DNA from: Dolomedes plantarius
Taxonomy: Eukaryota; Arthropoda; Arachnida; Araneae; Dolomedidae
Direction of reading: 5' to 3'
Assembly: GCA_907164885.2 (NCBI GenBank)
Contig: OU015492.1
Location: 187,995,338-188,059,337 of the forward strand
DNA length: 64,000 nucleotides
Position 1 is the first letter of the stretch, and the number at the start of each line of letters is the position of its first letter. The notes beneath the pieces were generated by a model, which ran no database searches, was not told the DNA's origin, and was given only the letters and a program-made list of their open reading frames with translations. Made by a program: the position numbers and the translations under genes. Shown piece by piece: positions 11,291-22,255 of this stretch.

Positions 11291-11600
11291 TGTATCGTAT
11301 TGTTTATGTGTTTAATATTCAATAAATTAATTTTTTCCATCATTTGGGAATCACAATTAATCAATGTACTAAACACAATCTTGACCAATCTTAATCAATG
11401 AATTCAAAATCATTATATATTACTAAATTTATTATCATAATACCCCAACAACTCATTTCTTTCCTTTTCACCGCCACAACATACACCTTTCTTGCTGTTG
11501 GAGATCTCGTAGGGAAGCAGCACGTGTAGACACGACGCAAGAGAGACAAAACATTTTTACATAGTCTGAGGCTTTTAGTACATATCAGAAAATAATATAT
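11291..11600. other. Intergenic, no feature
   Basis: No ORF or repeat is supported here. It ends in ATAT at 11597-11600, the target duplication of the LTR that follows. Confidence 0.45.
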
Positions 11601-12455
11601 TGTTACAAATTCCCAGTATGGGTTCAGCGATTGAATGGACTTTGAATAAGACAGAATTAAAACAAAGATTTATTTACAGGGAGTGGAAATACTATAGACT
11701 ACAGATTGCCAGAAACTGACTACAGTGCTTTTAACACATTCTCTAGATCACAGAAGTATGGAAAAACTCAACACTAAGGACATGGCACTAAGACACACTT
11801 ACTGCGGCATAAATCTAATGCTGCAGTCACACACATCTAGACACGCAGTCCCCCGACACTTGTTGACACATTTGGGGGTCGATTAGTTACGGTCCTCCCC
11901 CCAAGGTCCCTCGAATCTCTTTGATCATCTGCTTGAAAACCGACTCAGGAGAGGATCGGTGCAGAGAGCGCTGCCCATAAATCACTCCTTTTCCCCCTGT
12001 GTACTGTGCTGGGCAGATGTGTGTGACTGAAGCATTAGCAATTCTCCAAAAAATATCTCTCACCTAACATCGGCACTTTTGACAAGCTCTAAGCACAACA
12101 ACAATTCCCCTCTGAACTCGAATCGAGGCTGTATTTATAGCTTCTCGAGAGTCTGGGGATTTCCACAATGTACCAGAAAATTCCAGGCTTGTAAAAGTCA
12201 ACAAGTTTAACGTTAAGTCACCAAATTTGGCGATATCTCGCCAAACTTAGGGCCAAAAACGTCGCCAACAAGCCATTATCTCGCTAATTTGTCGAGATAC
12301 CATTATACTACGTTAAATGCATGGTACTGCAGAAATTAGCTAATACGACTATTCATATGGAACAGACAATTATAATGCATTATTTTACAAGCAGGATAAC
12401 AATTTTAACGGTAATTTAAGCTAAAGACATACATTAATTTACAACATTCGTAAAA
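11601..12455 (-). mobile_element. Solo LTR
   Basis: The plus strand begins TGTTACAAATTCCC and ends with a decayed GTAAAA (expected GTAACA), flanked on both sides by ATAT (11597-11600 and 12456-12459), a 4-bp target duplication. Read on the minus strand it holds a TATAAATA box (12132-12139) and an AATAAA (11669-11674) in U3-R-U5 order. Part of U3 (CGCCAAATTTGG) resembles the solo LTR at 30279-30725. No gag, pol or second LTR is present, so internal LTR recombination left this copy. Confidence 0.72.
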
Positions 12456-12459
12456 ATAT

Positions 12460-13827
12460 GTTAAGCCTACACATAAAAAAAACCGTCAGGGGGTGGTATA
12501 GGATTTGCGCTGTGAATTAGGAAACTCACTGAATTCGAGACAATAATTCGAGGTAAACAAAATGTGCTAAGAAGGGAGTTATGACCTAAGTGTAATGTTT
12601 GAAGATATAATCGTGTTGAATAAAGCTTATTATTGATGTAATGTCGTGATGTTTATTAACCTCTATTCACAATTCACCTTGCATAAATTCTTCGTATTTA
12701 TTACCTAAAATATAATAAAGAAATTACACTTAGTACCTAGAAATTGGCAGAGTGATGCATGGTAAAATCTTATTGAATGCCTCGGATAGGAACCTATAAA
12801 ACATATTGATAAAAAAGGACGCATAATATTTATACAATGATGATACTACTCATGATGTTTATTATCTTTTAATTTTTTGCTAAAATATGTATAAAGTGCA
12901 TTTGTATAAAACTATACGGAAAGTGGTAGTAAAAATGATTTTTTTATATTTGCAGGAAAAGTAGTCTATTTCTTATACATTTTCTCCCTTTTCATAAATT
13001 TCACTAAAACATTGAGCAAGGGATAAGATTGTTGCAACCGTTGAATTTAATCTACACTTAACTGAAAGGAAATACAACTTACATCTTTCTGTATCATAAA
13101 ATACTAGAATGTCCAAATAATCAGCATGATATATGTTCTGAAATCATAAAGGAATCACAATGTACATTTTTTTTAAGAAATCAATAATCATTAATTCATA
13201 TTAGAACAAGCAAATGCACTCATATGTCACGAAAACTTTTCAAAAAATTAACTTTACTTTGCAATCATCATTACACCAGATAACTGCCTAACAGCTGTTA
13301 ATTGACTTTAGTCATTAGCGTCAACCATTAAGGAAGCTTTAACTTTTGGATTACAAAGTTTTTATCCAAACAATATGTGTTGTTAGTTAATCATTTTAAG
13401 GATCATTATTTGGATAAAAAAAGCGTTGCATTCAAAAAGGCGTTGAATTGAGAAATTATGCAGCTTTCTAGCTTACTTAATGTTCTAACAAAGTCGTTTC
13501 AGCACAGAGTGAAAAAAGAAAATCGGCCTAAAGTTTAATCTGAACTTTAAGCTGTTTTAATTTTATTACTAGTTTAGTATTACCTTATCAGACATGATTT
13601 TTAGTGTATTGGTTTCCCCATGGGCAAGACAATTCCCACTATTTCTTAGACAGTTTTAATTTTTTATTGAGTTTTTCATTCGCTCTCATTCAAGACAGGG
13701 ATTTAAAGTATATAAATGTGGTTATATTAAAATTATATTTTGTATACATAATTTAACATTTATTGATTTTATTCCTTTGGACAATTTTGTAACGTTTCCT
13801 TTAAACATTTGCCGCCTAAGCAATATG
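12460..13827. other. AT-rich, nothing recognised
   Basis: No ORF, transposon end or tandem repeat is supported over about 1.4 kb. Confidence 0.5.
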
Positions 13828-13950
13828 GGTCAGTTCCATAGAATCCGTGAACGTTAGCGTTAGCGTTACTCATATTGAAATATAGTTAACCAATTACAAA
13901 CCTCCAAACAATCAGCTACGAAATTGTTAAGGTCTGGGATTGGTTTAAAA

Positions 13951-14825
13951 CATGGGTGTCTAAACTATGACCGTTTGAGGGCTACATTGCAAAAAAAAAA
14001 TTTGCTGGGCCACACATACAATATTTTTTCAACAAATTGAAATAGAAATTAACTCTATGTAGTTTTATTAAAATAAATTAATTTCTTATTATTATAATTT
14101 TTTTAATTTGAATTAGATATGTATAGGTACATATTTATTTTAAATTTGTAAAAGTTTCGTTTCATTTAGTTTGGATTTCATAAACATGGAAAAAATTCAA
14201 ATTAATGAGATGGATGAATTTGCTTTTGTTGAACAAGCAAATCGATATCGGGTTCAATAGACGAGGTTGCAATTCTTAATGCATTTTCAAGATGTTTGTC
14301 AGTGATCTTTGTCCTATTTTTGTTTTTTTTATGCTTCATTCTTGAAAATAATTGTTCACAAATATAGGTACTGCCAAAAGCTGAAGACATTAATAAAGCA
14401 TGATTGTGAAAATTAGGATATTTATCGCGGGGTAGGTAATCTTTATAAAACTCCAGTAAAGAAACATTCCCAAATTTTTCTTTCAGTTGAATGTCACTTT
14501 GCAGTTCAATGCATTCCATTTGAAGATTTGAAGGCAATTTATTTATTTCTAGAGAAAATGGGGTAGAAAATCTGTTCAAATACTCTTAATTGTTTTTGAA
14601 AATCTTGAAATCTACTTTCAAACTCTTGAATTAAATCAAAAATTAATGCAGTATATTTTGAATATTTTGTGCAACTCACAGGTTTATGTGCAGCCGAAGT
14701 ACTGAAACATTTATTTTTTTAATAAAAATGTGTAAATTTAAATATTTTCACAATTCGCGTTTAGGCCGCATTTTAAAGGCTTTTGGCCCGCATGCGGCCC
14801 ATGGGGCGCACTTTAGACAAACATG
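13951..14825. mobile_element. hAT element with 8-bp target duplication
   Basis: The ends are related inverted repeats (CATGGGTGTCTAAACTATG and the complement of CTTTAGACAAACATG). They are flanked by the identical 8-bp GTTTAAAA at 13943-13950 and 14826-14833. An 8-bp duplication is the hAT rule. The paralogous empty site at 61911-61918 reads GTTTAAAG, which confirms the insertion point. At 875 bp it is internally deleted, keeping only a C-terminal transposase piece on the minus strand. Confidence 0.9.
14202..14579 (-). pseudogene. hAT transposase C-terminal dimerisation domain
   Basis: A 125-codon minus-strand frame includes LLEFYKDYL-RDKYPN, then GSTYICEQLFSRMKHKKNKNR and ITDKHLENALRIATS. 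This is the layout of the hAT C-terminal dimerisation domain (the S-x-CEx-FS-M-x-K-R-L-E-L-R-T core) as found in GTF2IRD2/ZBED5-like hAT proteins. The BED finger and RNase-H-like catalytic region are missing, so it is a relic of a longer transposase. The ATG is simply the first one available inside the fragment. Confidence 0.82.
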
Positions 14826-14883
14826 GTTTAAAATATGCCAATTCGAGTAGCGGTGACGCTGACGGATTCTATGAAAACAGGCC

Positions 14884-15215
14884 CGATGATGGTTAGCGTT
14901 ACGAGCTTCTAGACGGTGAGCTCGGGTTCAATCCCCAAATATCGGGATTCAAGCAAAAGGAAGTTAAAGGCGAACTTCCTTTTGCTGTTCCCTCTTATGG
15001 AGCAGAGGTGGTTCATCTACATTAATGGTCTTCAACCTGGTCCCTACAGCCCACTAGTGGGTGACTCAAGCTTTCATGGTGGGCGTTGGGGGATTTTGTT
15101 CGATGTTACAAATTTTGTTTTTCCTCCATATACTGAATGCACTGCTAATAACTGCACTCGTTTGACTTTTAAAAATATTCTTCTTCAAACCACGTTTGAA
15201 GTCCATCGTTAGACT
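14884..15215 (+). repeat. tRNA-like SINE or similar repeat
   Basis: GGTTAGCGTTACGAGC followed about 20 bp later by GGGTTCAATCCCC (14924-14936) resembles the A and B boxes of a tRNA-derived pol III promoter. The downstream body contains a self-complementary CCCACTAGTGGG-type word near 15049. The ORF at 14916-15212 has no recognisable domain. Confidence 0.4.
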
Positions 15216-15299
15216 TTAGATAATAATTCTTGGGGCATTTCCCGAAGTATACTCGTGGAGGCAACGATTGAGCTCCGTAGCAATCCATACCTCTCTAAG

Positions 15300-15906
15300 T
15301 ATATACATTATTATGTCGTGAAGAAACGTATATTTTTTTATATAGTGTGTTTGTGTGTGGTCTTGCCTGTGAACTGTTTCAGAAGCGTTCTCGGCAGGGG
15401 GAGAATAAAGACCAGCAGTCTAATCTTCGCTAATTGGATCCCTACGGCCGGGAAAGATGTGTGACAATTGGAGGCGAGGCTGACCAGGTGTGGCCGTAGG
15501 CCTTAATTGCGAACTTCCTCGCCGATGAAAACACCGATCGTGGGAACAGCGGAACCGGAAGTTGGAGATATTAAAAGAATCTTCGAGAATGTTCCAGAGA
15601 TTCCTAAAAAAGAAGAAAGGTAATAAAAAGGCGGTTTCTCGGAGGAGACGGAGAGACCTTAGTCGACTGTCGAACGAGCTGCTGCTCTTATATTTGAGGC
15701 AGAGACCTGCGACGTATACTTATTTTGGCTTTTGCTAGCCACTACGTCATGATGAAATGTAACTATGTGAATTGTACATACATGTAAATAGAAGGAGGAG
15801 GTCTTAACAAAGACTTTTGTACTTAAATTAAATAAGTCTCTGTCTTCGTGATTAAGAATGAATATCTCTTCTGAGATTTTGGCTTGTTGTCGGCCACGTT
15901 ATGACA
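15300..15906 (+). mobile_element. Degraded LTR-retroelement remnant
   Basis: Two LTR-like ends seem to be present. The first has an AATAAA near 15405 and ends TGTGTGACA, followed by TTGGAGGCGAGGC, reminiscent of a primer-binding site. A 32-codon frame (15524-15622) follows. Then comes a TATA-like AATAAAAAGGCGG, a GAnnTTC-rich stretch, a second AAATAAGTCTCTG and an end GTTATGACAAC. The order fits LTR end, leader, and second LTR after a large deletion. The two ends are too diverged to align by eye, so this is tentative. No pol domain is seen. Confidence 0.35.
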
Positions 15907-16185
15907 ACATGCATAAAATAAAAAGATAAATTTAGGTACATCTTTTTTACACACTTTCCCCTCTAAAAATTACCTCATACTTGCGCTAAATTGAGTTACT
16001 GCAGCACCAGTTGACAGTAAGGAAACTTTACCATCAACAAAGATACAAAAGTGGGCTGTAGTTATTAAAAGGTTGACGACACCTGATTTACACGATGCAC
16101 CCACAATTTAACAGACAACAAAATCGTAATGTGGATTGTAGAATGACCTCAGGACAAATGCCTGCCACGGTAAGACAAAAAAAAT

Positions 16186-16292
16186 TGCGCTGCTAAAATT
16201 ATAACTCGCGACGACGGATGGTTTTAGCGTCTGAAATTTTCCTTTCCGGAGGACCGTTATGGAGGAACATAATCCTACGTTAAAAATGTTAC
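16186..16292. repeat. Dispersed repeat shared with 32421-32515
   Basis: AAAATTATAACTCGCGACG, then TTTCCTTTCCGGAGGACCGT and TATGGAGGAACATAATCCTAC occur here and again near 32431-32507 in the same order. It is GC-richer than its surroundings and has no coding signal. Confidence 0.75.
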
Positions 16293-18169
16293 CGAAAAGA
16301 TGCTACGTCATCTTTGGAAACAAACAACTTTGTACATTTTGTTTTTAGGTATTTAGATAATTTTAAATTGCAAGAAAAACAACTTAATTTGTCACCTATC
16401 ATCCTAATACCTTTTATAAGAAGTTAATAAACACATAAACCCATCTGATGAAAAAATAATCTTTAGTACTTAGATACACTTCTAAAATTATTCTTGGTTA
16501 TAAAAATTTTATGTTGAATAAAAACGATTTTTATTTTGTAAATCATTAACAACACTTCTTAAATGTATGAATAATTAATAATACTTATATTAATTAGCTT
16601 CAAGAGTGAAATCCCTATCACTCTTCAAGAGATATATTTATTAGCAAGGGTACTTCTGTTCATATTTGAAGAGGAAGTTATAATCAAATCCCTTTCAGAT
16701 AATAATTCAAGGTTGTAATACATAGCAGCAAACGCGTCTTGAAGATTAAACTCAGCTTTATGAAGTCACAAGAACAAGTTGATTTAATGAATTCCAGAAA
16801 ACTGTAAGACATATGTATTTCGTATTTTAATATTCAGCAATATAAGACAGCTTCTAAATGACTTTTCAATACAGGGTGAAACAGAAAACGATATGATATT
16901 AATGAAAGATTATAGGAAATTTAATTTTAGATATTAGACAACCTTTCGCGTTTTAAATCTTCGAAGTTTGTATGAAATTTTATGAATACAGAATTTTTCT
17001 TCTTTACATTTTATGCAAGAAATAGTTAACTGATCTTAAGTTCTAGTAAAACTGTGATGGAATTTTACATAATTTTTGACGTACATCTTCTAATGAGCTC
17101 TCAAATAGATATTTAATTTAATCAAATATATTATTTTTATTTTTAATATGCAAAAAAGATAATATATAAATTTCTGTCAAAGCAACGATGATCATAAATT
17201 GAATTTTAACTTAGACGCTCATAAATGACATTTTATTACAAAAAAATTATTTGCAGACAGACGGTGAATAATACAACTATGATAATTTAAGGAAATTCGA
17301 GTAAATAAAAATGCTACTAGAATTTCAACGAAATATTATTCAACGTGTGATGATTCATGCATTCGTGATTTTCAAAACCATTGCTAAATATATGAAAACT
17401 ATAAAATTGAATATAACAAGGGAATGCGTATTTCATTATAATGATAACGAGAGTCATGTAAGTAGAGCAAGTTTGAGAGAAGACTTCTGCAGATTTCAAA
17501 AACAAAACACACGGCACATTTGAATTCGATTTTTGTTCTCAAAACGAGTGGGATAAAGTCTTATCGTGGCGTATTAGGTGATCCCAGTCATGCAGTGATG
17601 CATACCTAAATGATTTGAAGCTAAAAAATTAAGAAATCTTTCATTCCAACTTTCCTTTTTATCGTTTTTGACTAGACGACTTTGTATAGTAATGTTATAT
17701 GCACAAAACGCTTATACTGAGAGATATTGTTGCACCCGGTCCCTACTTATATTTTTTAATACTTCAAGTGATTATTTCTTTACTTTCCTATTCAGTTATT
17801 TACCTATATTTCTATTCGGTCATTCCAATACTGTACTTGTATCGTTACTATTGTAAACTGAATACGGACAATACGTATATATGTCAACAGATAGTCTGTG
17901 TTTAACACCGAATTCGACTCTCTCATGATATTCGCTAACTAGTATATTTAGTAGTTAAATTGAGAAGTAGGTTTGTTTTGATGTTTCAATTATAACTAGT
18001 ATTTAATATGTCTGTGCAACATCGTGTTTTACCGTTTAGATAAATTTGCTTATCAATCTTATTTTAGTTTAGTTTTTTTTAAGCGTTGTTTGCGTATTGA
18101 GAAAGAACATCGATAAGAAAAATATTATATAAGATCTTGAGTAGGAAATTCCTCAAATCTTCACCTGAA
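16293..18169. other. AT-rich, no gene seen
   Basis: Opposing ORFs at about 17311-17523 cover the same bases on both strands and have no domain. Nothing else is supported. Confidence 0.5.
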
Positions 18170-18780
18170 GTAGAGGTTTCTCCTCCGTCTGGTCTCTGGA
18201 TATTTTTGAATATAAAATCGGAATTAAAGTTTCTCTGTTTACGGAAAATTGAATTACTGTCTATGAAGTTAGCTTATCATTGAAAATTTCCATTTAATTT
18301 TTATAACCTTTTGGAACGAAGTAGAGGTTTCTTCTCCGTCTGGTTTCTGGATATTTTTTAATATAAAATCGGAAATAAAATTAATTTTTTTACGGACAAT
18401 TCAAGTACTGTCTATGAAGCAATCTTCTCACTGAAATTTTCCATTCAATTTTTATAACATTTTGGAACAAAATAGAGGTTTCTCCTCCATCTGGTCTCTG
18501 GATATTTTTGAATATGAAATAGGAAATAAAATTTCTTTTTTTACGGACAATTTAAATACAATTTTCCGTACAATACAATAAAATTGCAATAAAAAATCGC
18601 GAAATTAAAATAATAATAAAATTCAAATTATAATCGCAATAAAAATAAAAATTTAAATTTAAATTTAAATTTAAATCGCAATGAAAAATCGCAATAAAAA
18701 ATCGTACAATACAATTTAAATTGTCCATGAAGTCAGCTTTACATTGAAGTTAGCTTCTCATATTTTAAGGAAATTTTCCT
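18170..18780. repeat. 151-bp tandem array with low-complexity insert
   Basis: TAGAGGTTTCTCCTCC starts units at 18171, 18322 and 18473, a 151-bp period. Each unit contains TCTGGATATTTTT, GAAATAAA and TACTGTCTATGAAG words. In unit 3 about 130 bp of simple sequence (ATTTAA runs and AATCGCAATAAAAA words, about 18560-18715) separates the two halves, and the unit then resumes with GTCCATGAAGTCAGC. Confidence 0.82.
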
Positions 18781-19198
18781 TCATTTAAGCACATCGAAGG
18801 ATATTCTCCTTTTATAATATTTGTTTTCTTCGTGAAATAATACATGATTATCAGTCTGTAAAAACCTTTTTATGATTGTCTAAAGGAGAAGGCTAACCCT
18901 TAATATGTACGAGATCAATTTCTTGCCCACTCTTTTCTTTTACACAGTCTTTTATTAAACCCTCAGTTATTCGCAAAAGAATCAAGGAAATGTTGTGTAA
19001 TATAGTTTGAAATGAAGCTGCGGAGCGGGAAATTTCAAACCCCAAATTTCTATCATTATATTATGATTTTTTATGAATTTTTTTCACTCTTTTCGTAAAT
19101 ATTTTTATTCCAAGTCTGGGGAAATGATTAATAAGAAAAGGTACTTTTCCTTTAGACGGGCGCAAGTGATAAATCATCAAATGTGGTACACATTTCGA

Positions 19199-19556
19199 GA
19201 GGGCGCGGTGGTCCAGTCGGTAAGAACAGCAGGCCAGTGATCTGAACGTCCCTGGTTCGAAGCTCGTCACTGCAAGTCCACCACCGTGTTCACTAATGGT
19301 GTCCAGGGCACGTAAAATAGGTCGTGGCTGCAATGTCCTCCAAGTTCTCATGAAAACCGCTCCGGAGGTGCGGGGTCAAGTGTTCCGGTCTCGTCACTTG
19401 ACTCGGTTTAAAATTACGGGACCGGTCATTTAGCCAAGTTGAACTCCAACCCTTGTGGTGCTAATTCCAAACAGGAGCCGCCCCTTTCAGTCCAATAACC
19501 TGTTAGGACTGGTGAATGGAACCTCCAATCAGGGGGCACTAGCAACAACACCTTTC
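19199..19556 (+). repeat. tRNA-derived SINE
   Basis: GCGGTGGTCCAGTCGGTAAGA (A box) and, about 45 bp on, CTGGTTCGAAGCTC (B box, 19252-19265) form a split pol III promoter. A GC-richer unrelated body of about 290 bp follows, ending in AGCAACAACACC. It shares CAACCCTTGTGGTGCTA with the repeat near 21904, so the two belong to one or related families. The minus-strand ORF 19061-19351 across it is spurious. Confidence 0.75.
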
Positions 19557-19659
19557 GGGTTGTATGTTTATTAACTGTAAATCTCGTGATTAACTGGCGC
19601 GAATAAACGAAATGCAGACTAAACAGGGATTTTATTCATTATTAAGTAAATAATTAGCT

Positions 19660-20325
19660 AGTAAGCCAAACATTTTTAATGTCCTTTAAAATTTCTTCAA
19701 CCGGATCCTCTTTTTGTTGTCGCCACAGAAATTCAGCCAGGTACGATTGCGAATTGTGGAATGCCGTTTCTCGATGATTCTTATTTCACCCTTTGGCGCT
19801 TCCCATTAAGCTTTCAGTCTTTTGGGCGATTGCTATGGTTTCCGGATCCACAAAATTTAATTTATTATGGACGTGTGTTGGAATTATGGACAAGTGTTGG
19901 AATCCATCTGCTTCTAATTTTGGGGTGCAGCAAGCTTTCCACGAATCCGAATAAATGATTGATACTTTATTTATGTTGTTCGTAATTGCTTCCATTATTA
20001 CCGACATTGAACTGTTAAGCACTTGTGCTACAAAACCTTCATATGTTTGTCTACAGATACCGCCAAGTATCCACTGTTGCAATAGAACACGTGCAGCTTG
20101 GTTTTTTTCTTTTAGTGAACAAGCTTTCTTCCACCTCAATGATCACATTTGGACCAACTATCTTTTTTTTTTACTTTAAATTTTTCTACTTTAAACTTTT
20201 TTTCTACTTTAAATTTGCCTCACATTTCTCTAATTACGCAGTGCACATTTCTCTCATGTGGTTGTTCCAGTCTGCAATTGCTTCGTGGGATACTGCGAAA
20301 TGTTTTAGCACCATTTGATGGGCGT
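19660..20325 (-). pseudogene. Merlin-type (ISXO2-like) transposase relic
   Basis: A minus-strand frame of 117 codons (19786-20139) reads WILGGICRQTYEGFVAQV, then IIYSDSWKAC, and HNKLNFVDPETIA with TESLMGSAKG. This is the ISXO2/IS1595-like DDE domain used by eukaryotic Merlin elements. Beyond it AEFLWRQQK (about 19720-19750), and upstream HFAVSHEAIADWNNHMREMC (about 20243-20305), also fit the family. The parts are broken by frame changes and by a CTACTTTAAA repeat at about 20168-20217. I did not find terminal repeats. Confidence 0.78.
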
Positions 20326-20932
20326 CATGGCTTCACTGCATGTCGTAGAGTACAACGGCATTGTGCCCGCGGAGTTAGAAATTGGAAGTGCAAAGAATAA
20401 ACTAATTGGAGGAAACGAGGGCAAAATGTGAGAAGGCTAAGAAGCGCAAATTGTAAAGAGGGCTATAAAGATAACAGAAGGAGATAAAGAAGGGAGAGGC
20501 ACTTACAGACAGATGTACATGAAATAAATATGCAAGAGGGCGGTTTGAGTAGAGAGCAAGGAGAAAAGGTAAAAAAGAGGAGCAAGGTTATGGCCATAAT
20601 AAATGGGGAGCCCACAAGCAAAAGTCTTTAGCCCCGGGCCAGGTTGTAAAAGGGCCCAGATCCGTGGAATGATGAGCGTGGGGTCACGACGAAACATTCC
20701 CTCACGAAGCACAATGGACGGAGTAAATATTAAGAATATACCGCAAGCCAATCAGAGGGTAAAAGGGAGAGACAATATAGCCAATACAGAAGGTCGTTCG
20801 CACTTTATGGAAACGACTTTGTAATTTATTTTTGTCGTTTGCATTTGGAGATAAAAATTTGGTAACTTCAGAATAATGGTCTACTACTGTTTTGTTTTGA
20901 TTGGACTGTGAAATAAAAGATTTATTTTGAGA
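20326..20932. other. Mixed-composition DNA, no gene recognised
   Basis: Purine-rich plus strand with a GC-richer patch (20600-20700). Overlapping ORFs on both strands show no domain. It ends in the 5' flank of the transposase relic that follows. Confidence 0.4.
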
Positions 20933-21467
20933 ATGGCTCACAAAATTGATAGATGGATCGAAGGTTACGTAACTGTGCTTTCCGAGGAGAAATATTCGTA
21001 TCAACAAATTACAAAGCGGTGTAAAAATCCCGGTTATGGCATATCAAAAAAGGTATTTATAATATATTACATTTGAAAGGGGAAAAACGTCTAACTGAAA
21101 GTAAAAATGTAAACATGACCGTGAAACCTCCTCCTAAGACTGTTCGAACGCAGGTAAATATCAAGAAAGTGAAGTCTCTGATCCTAAAAGAAAATCCGCT
21201 GACTCAAAGATTCATTGCATCGAAACTAGTAATGTCTTCTGGCATTGAAAGTAAAATCATTCATAAAGATTTGAAGTTAAAAAAGATGTTTAATCTAAAG
21301 TTCATCTGCAAAGCTTTCAGCAATATGCTTTTACCAAAGCATATTGCTGGAAGAGAAACAAATTGCGGAAAATTATATGAAAAACAACTAGCCGCTGAAA
21401 AATGGAAATTTGGGGCAACATTCGATGAGGCATGGGTGTATTTAAGTAACTGTAATTTAAGTAAAAG

Positions 21468-21470
<3 letters not shown>
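20933..21470 (+). pseudogene. Mariner/Tc1-like transposase, N-terminal half, frameshifted
   Basis: ATG 20933 opens MAHKIDRWIEGYVTVLSEE, a start typical of a helix-turn-helix DNA-binding region, and the frame runs to an A6 run near 21045. A one-base indel there moves the reading to the frame of 21073-21528, which continues with the KGEKRLTES linker, LILKENPLTQRFIA (second HTH) and WKFGATFDEAWVYL with the first catalytic Asp. The protein then collides with (AT)n at 21470. The second and third acidic residues and any right terminal repeat are missing. Confidence 0.78.

Positions 21471-21512
<42 letters not shown>
21470..21512. repeat. (AT)n microsatellite
   Basis: This pure AT tract truncates the transposase relic. 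Confidence 0.93.
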
Positions 21513-21513
<1 letters not shown>

Positions 21514-21830
21514 GTTTATAATGCTTAATTTTAAACTTTAAAATTTATAATAAATAGCAATACGTACTGAACAGAAATATTCGATGTTACAAACAGTGTT
21601 CTGACTTCGACTGTCCTGTCTCGATTCGGTGTTCTGATTTCTCTAGTTCAACATTGTACAGCAAAAAACCTATCTTAGATATCAAAATGAAACGTAATTT
21701 CATTTTTGTTCGTTGAATTTTTACCCTAGGTATTAGGAAAGATAAAGCAACAAATTTAATTTTAATTGATCGTTATATCCCATTAAATGTCACTTCGTCC
21801 CTCTTTGAAGTCTGAGAGGGAGGTAGAATG
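21513..21830. other. Intergenic, no feature
   Basis: No ORF or repeat is supported here. Confidence 0.45.
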
Positions 21831-22250
21831 TTCGCTACCTCGAAATGTCTCCCCTGGGGGTGCCCGGTCAAAATTAAGATGGCAACTAGCTAAGACTGTC
21901 TACGACCCTTGTGGTGCTATATAAACCCAGGGCCTTTTTATCACATGGGCAAATCGGGACTTTGCCCAGGGCCCCCTGATGCTAGGGGGCCCAAAAACCC
22001 CCTTGGTGTATGCACCTAGTACTTCTAATAGTATGTATAGCCAATGGATAGTTCTTATTTTTATAAATGTTCGTAAGGGGGGCCTCCAAATAGCATCTGC
22101 CCAGGGACCCCCAGCGTTCATAATCGGCCCTGTTTAAACTGCAGTCGCACACTTCAGCCCAATGCCTGTGTGAACCTGGTCTGTAATTTCCAGCCAAGGG
22201 AACATTAATAACAACATAACAACAACAACAACAACAACAAAATTTCGCTT
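21830..22250 (+). repeat. SINE 3' part with (AAC)n tail, split by a MITE
   Basis: CGACCCTTGTGGTGCTATATAA (21902-21924) echoes the body of the SINE at 19199. After the inserted MITE the repeat continues with CAGTCGCACACTTCAGCCC and ends in an (AACAAC)n tail at about 22213-22240, typical of a retroposed SINE. The tRNA-like head is not evident. Confidence 0.6.
21928..22132. mobile_element. 205-bp MITE with CAGGGCC ends
   Basis: The element begins CAGGGCC and ends GGCCCTG, perfect inverted ends. The flanking octamers TATAAACC and TTTAAACT agree at 6 of 8 positions, consistent with an old 8-bp hAT-type duplication. Inside are GCCCAGGG and GGGGGCC words on both sides. The minus-strand ORFs at 21900-22197 are composition artefacts. 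Confidence 0.75.
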
Positions 22251-22255
22251 CATAA

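Larger units (their letters stand above)
13828..14883. mobile_element. Short MITE split by a hAT insertion
   Basis: The outer parts (13828-13950 and 14826-14883) are together a copy of the uninterrupted 167-bp element at 61800-61966. They share ATAGAATCCGT ends in inverted orientation and the central words ACCAATTACAAACCTCCAAA and GAAATTGTTAAGG. The terminal inverted repeats resemble CCTGTT--CATAGAATCCGT. The element carries no coding sequence. Confidence 0.82.

Noticed and set aside
19061..19351. 96-codon minus-strand ORF
   Set aside because: It overlies the SINE with clear A and B boxes on the plus strand.
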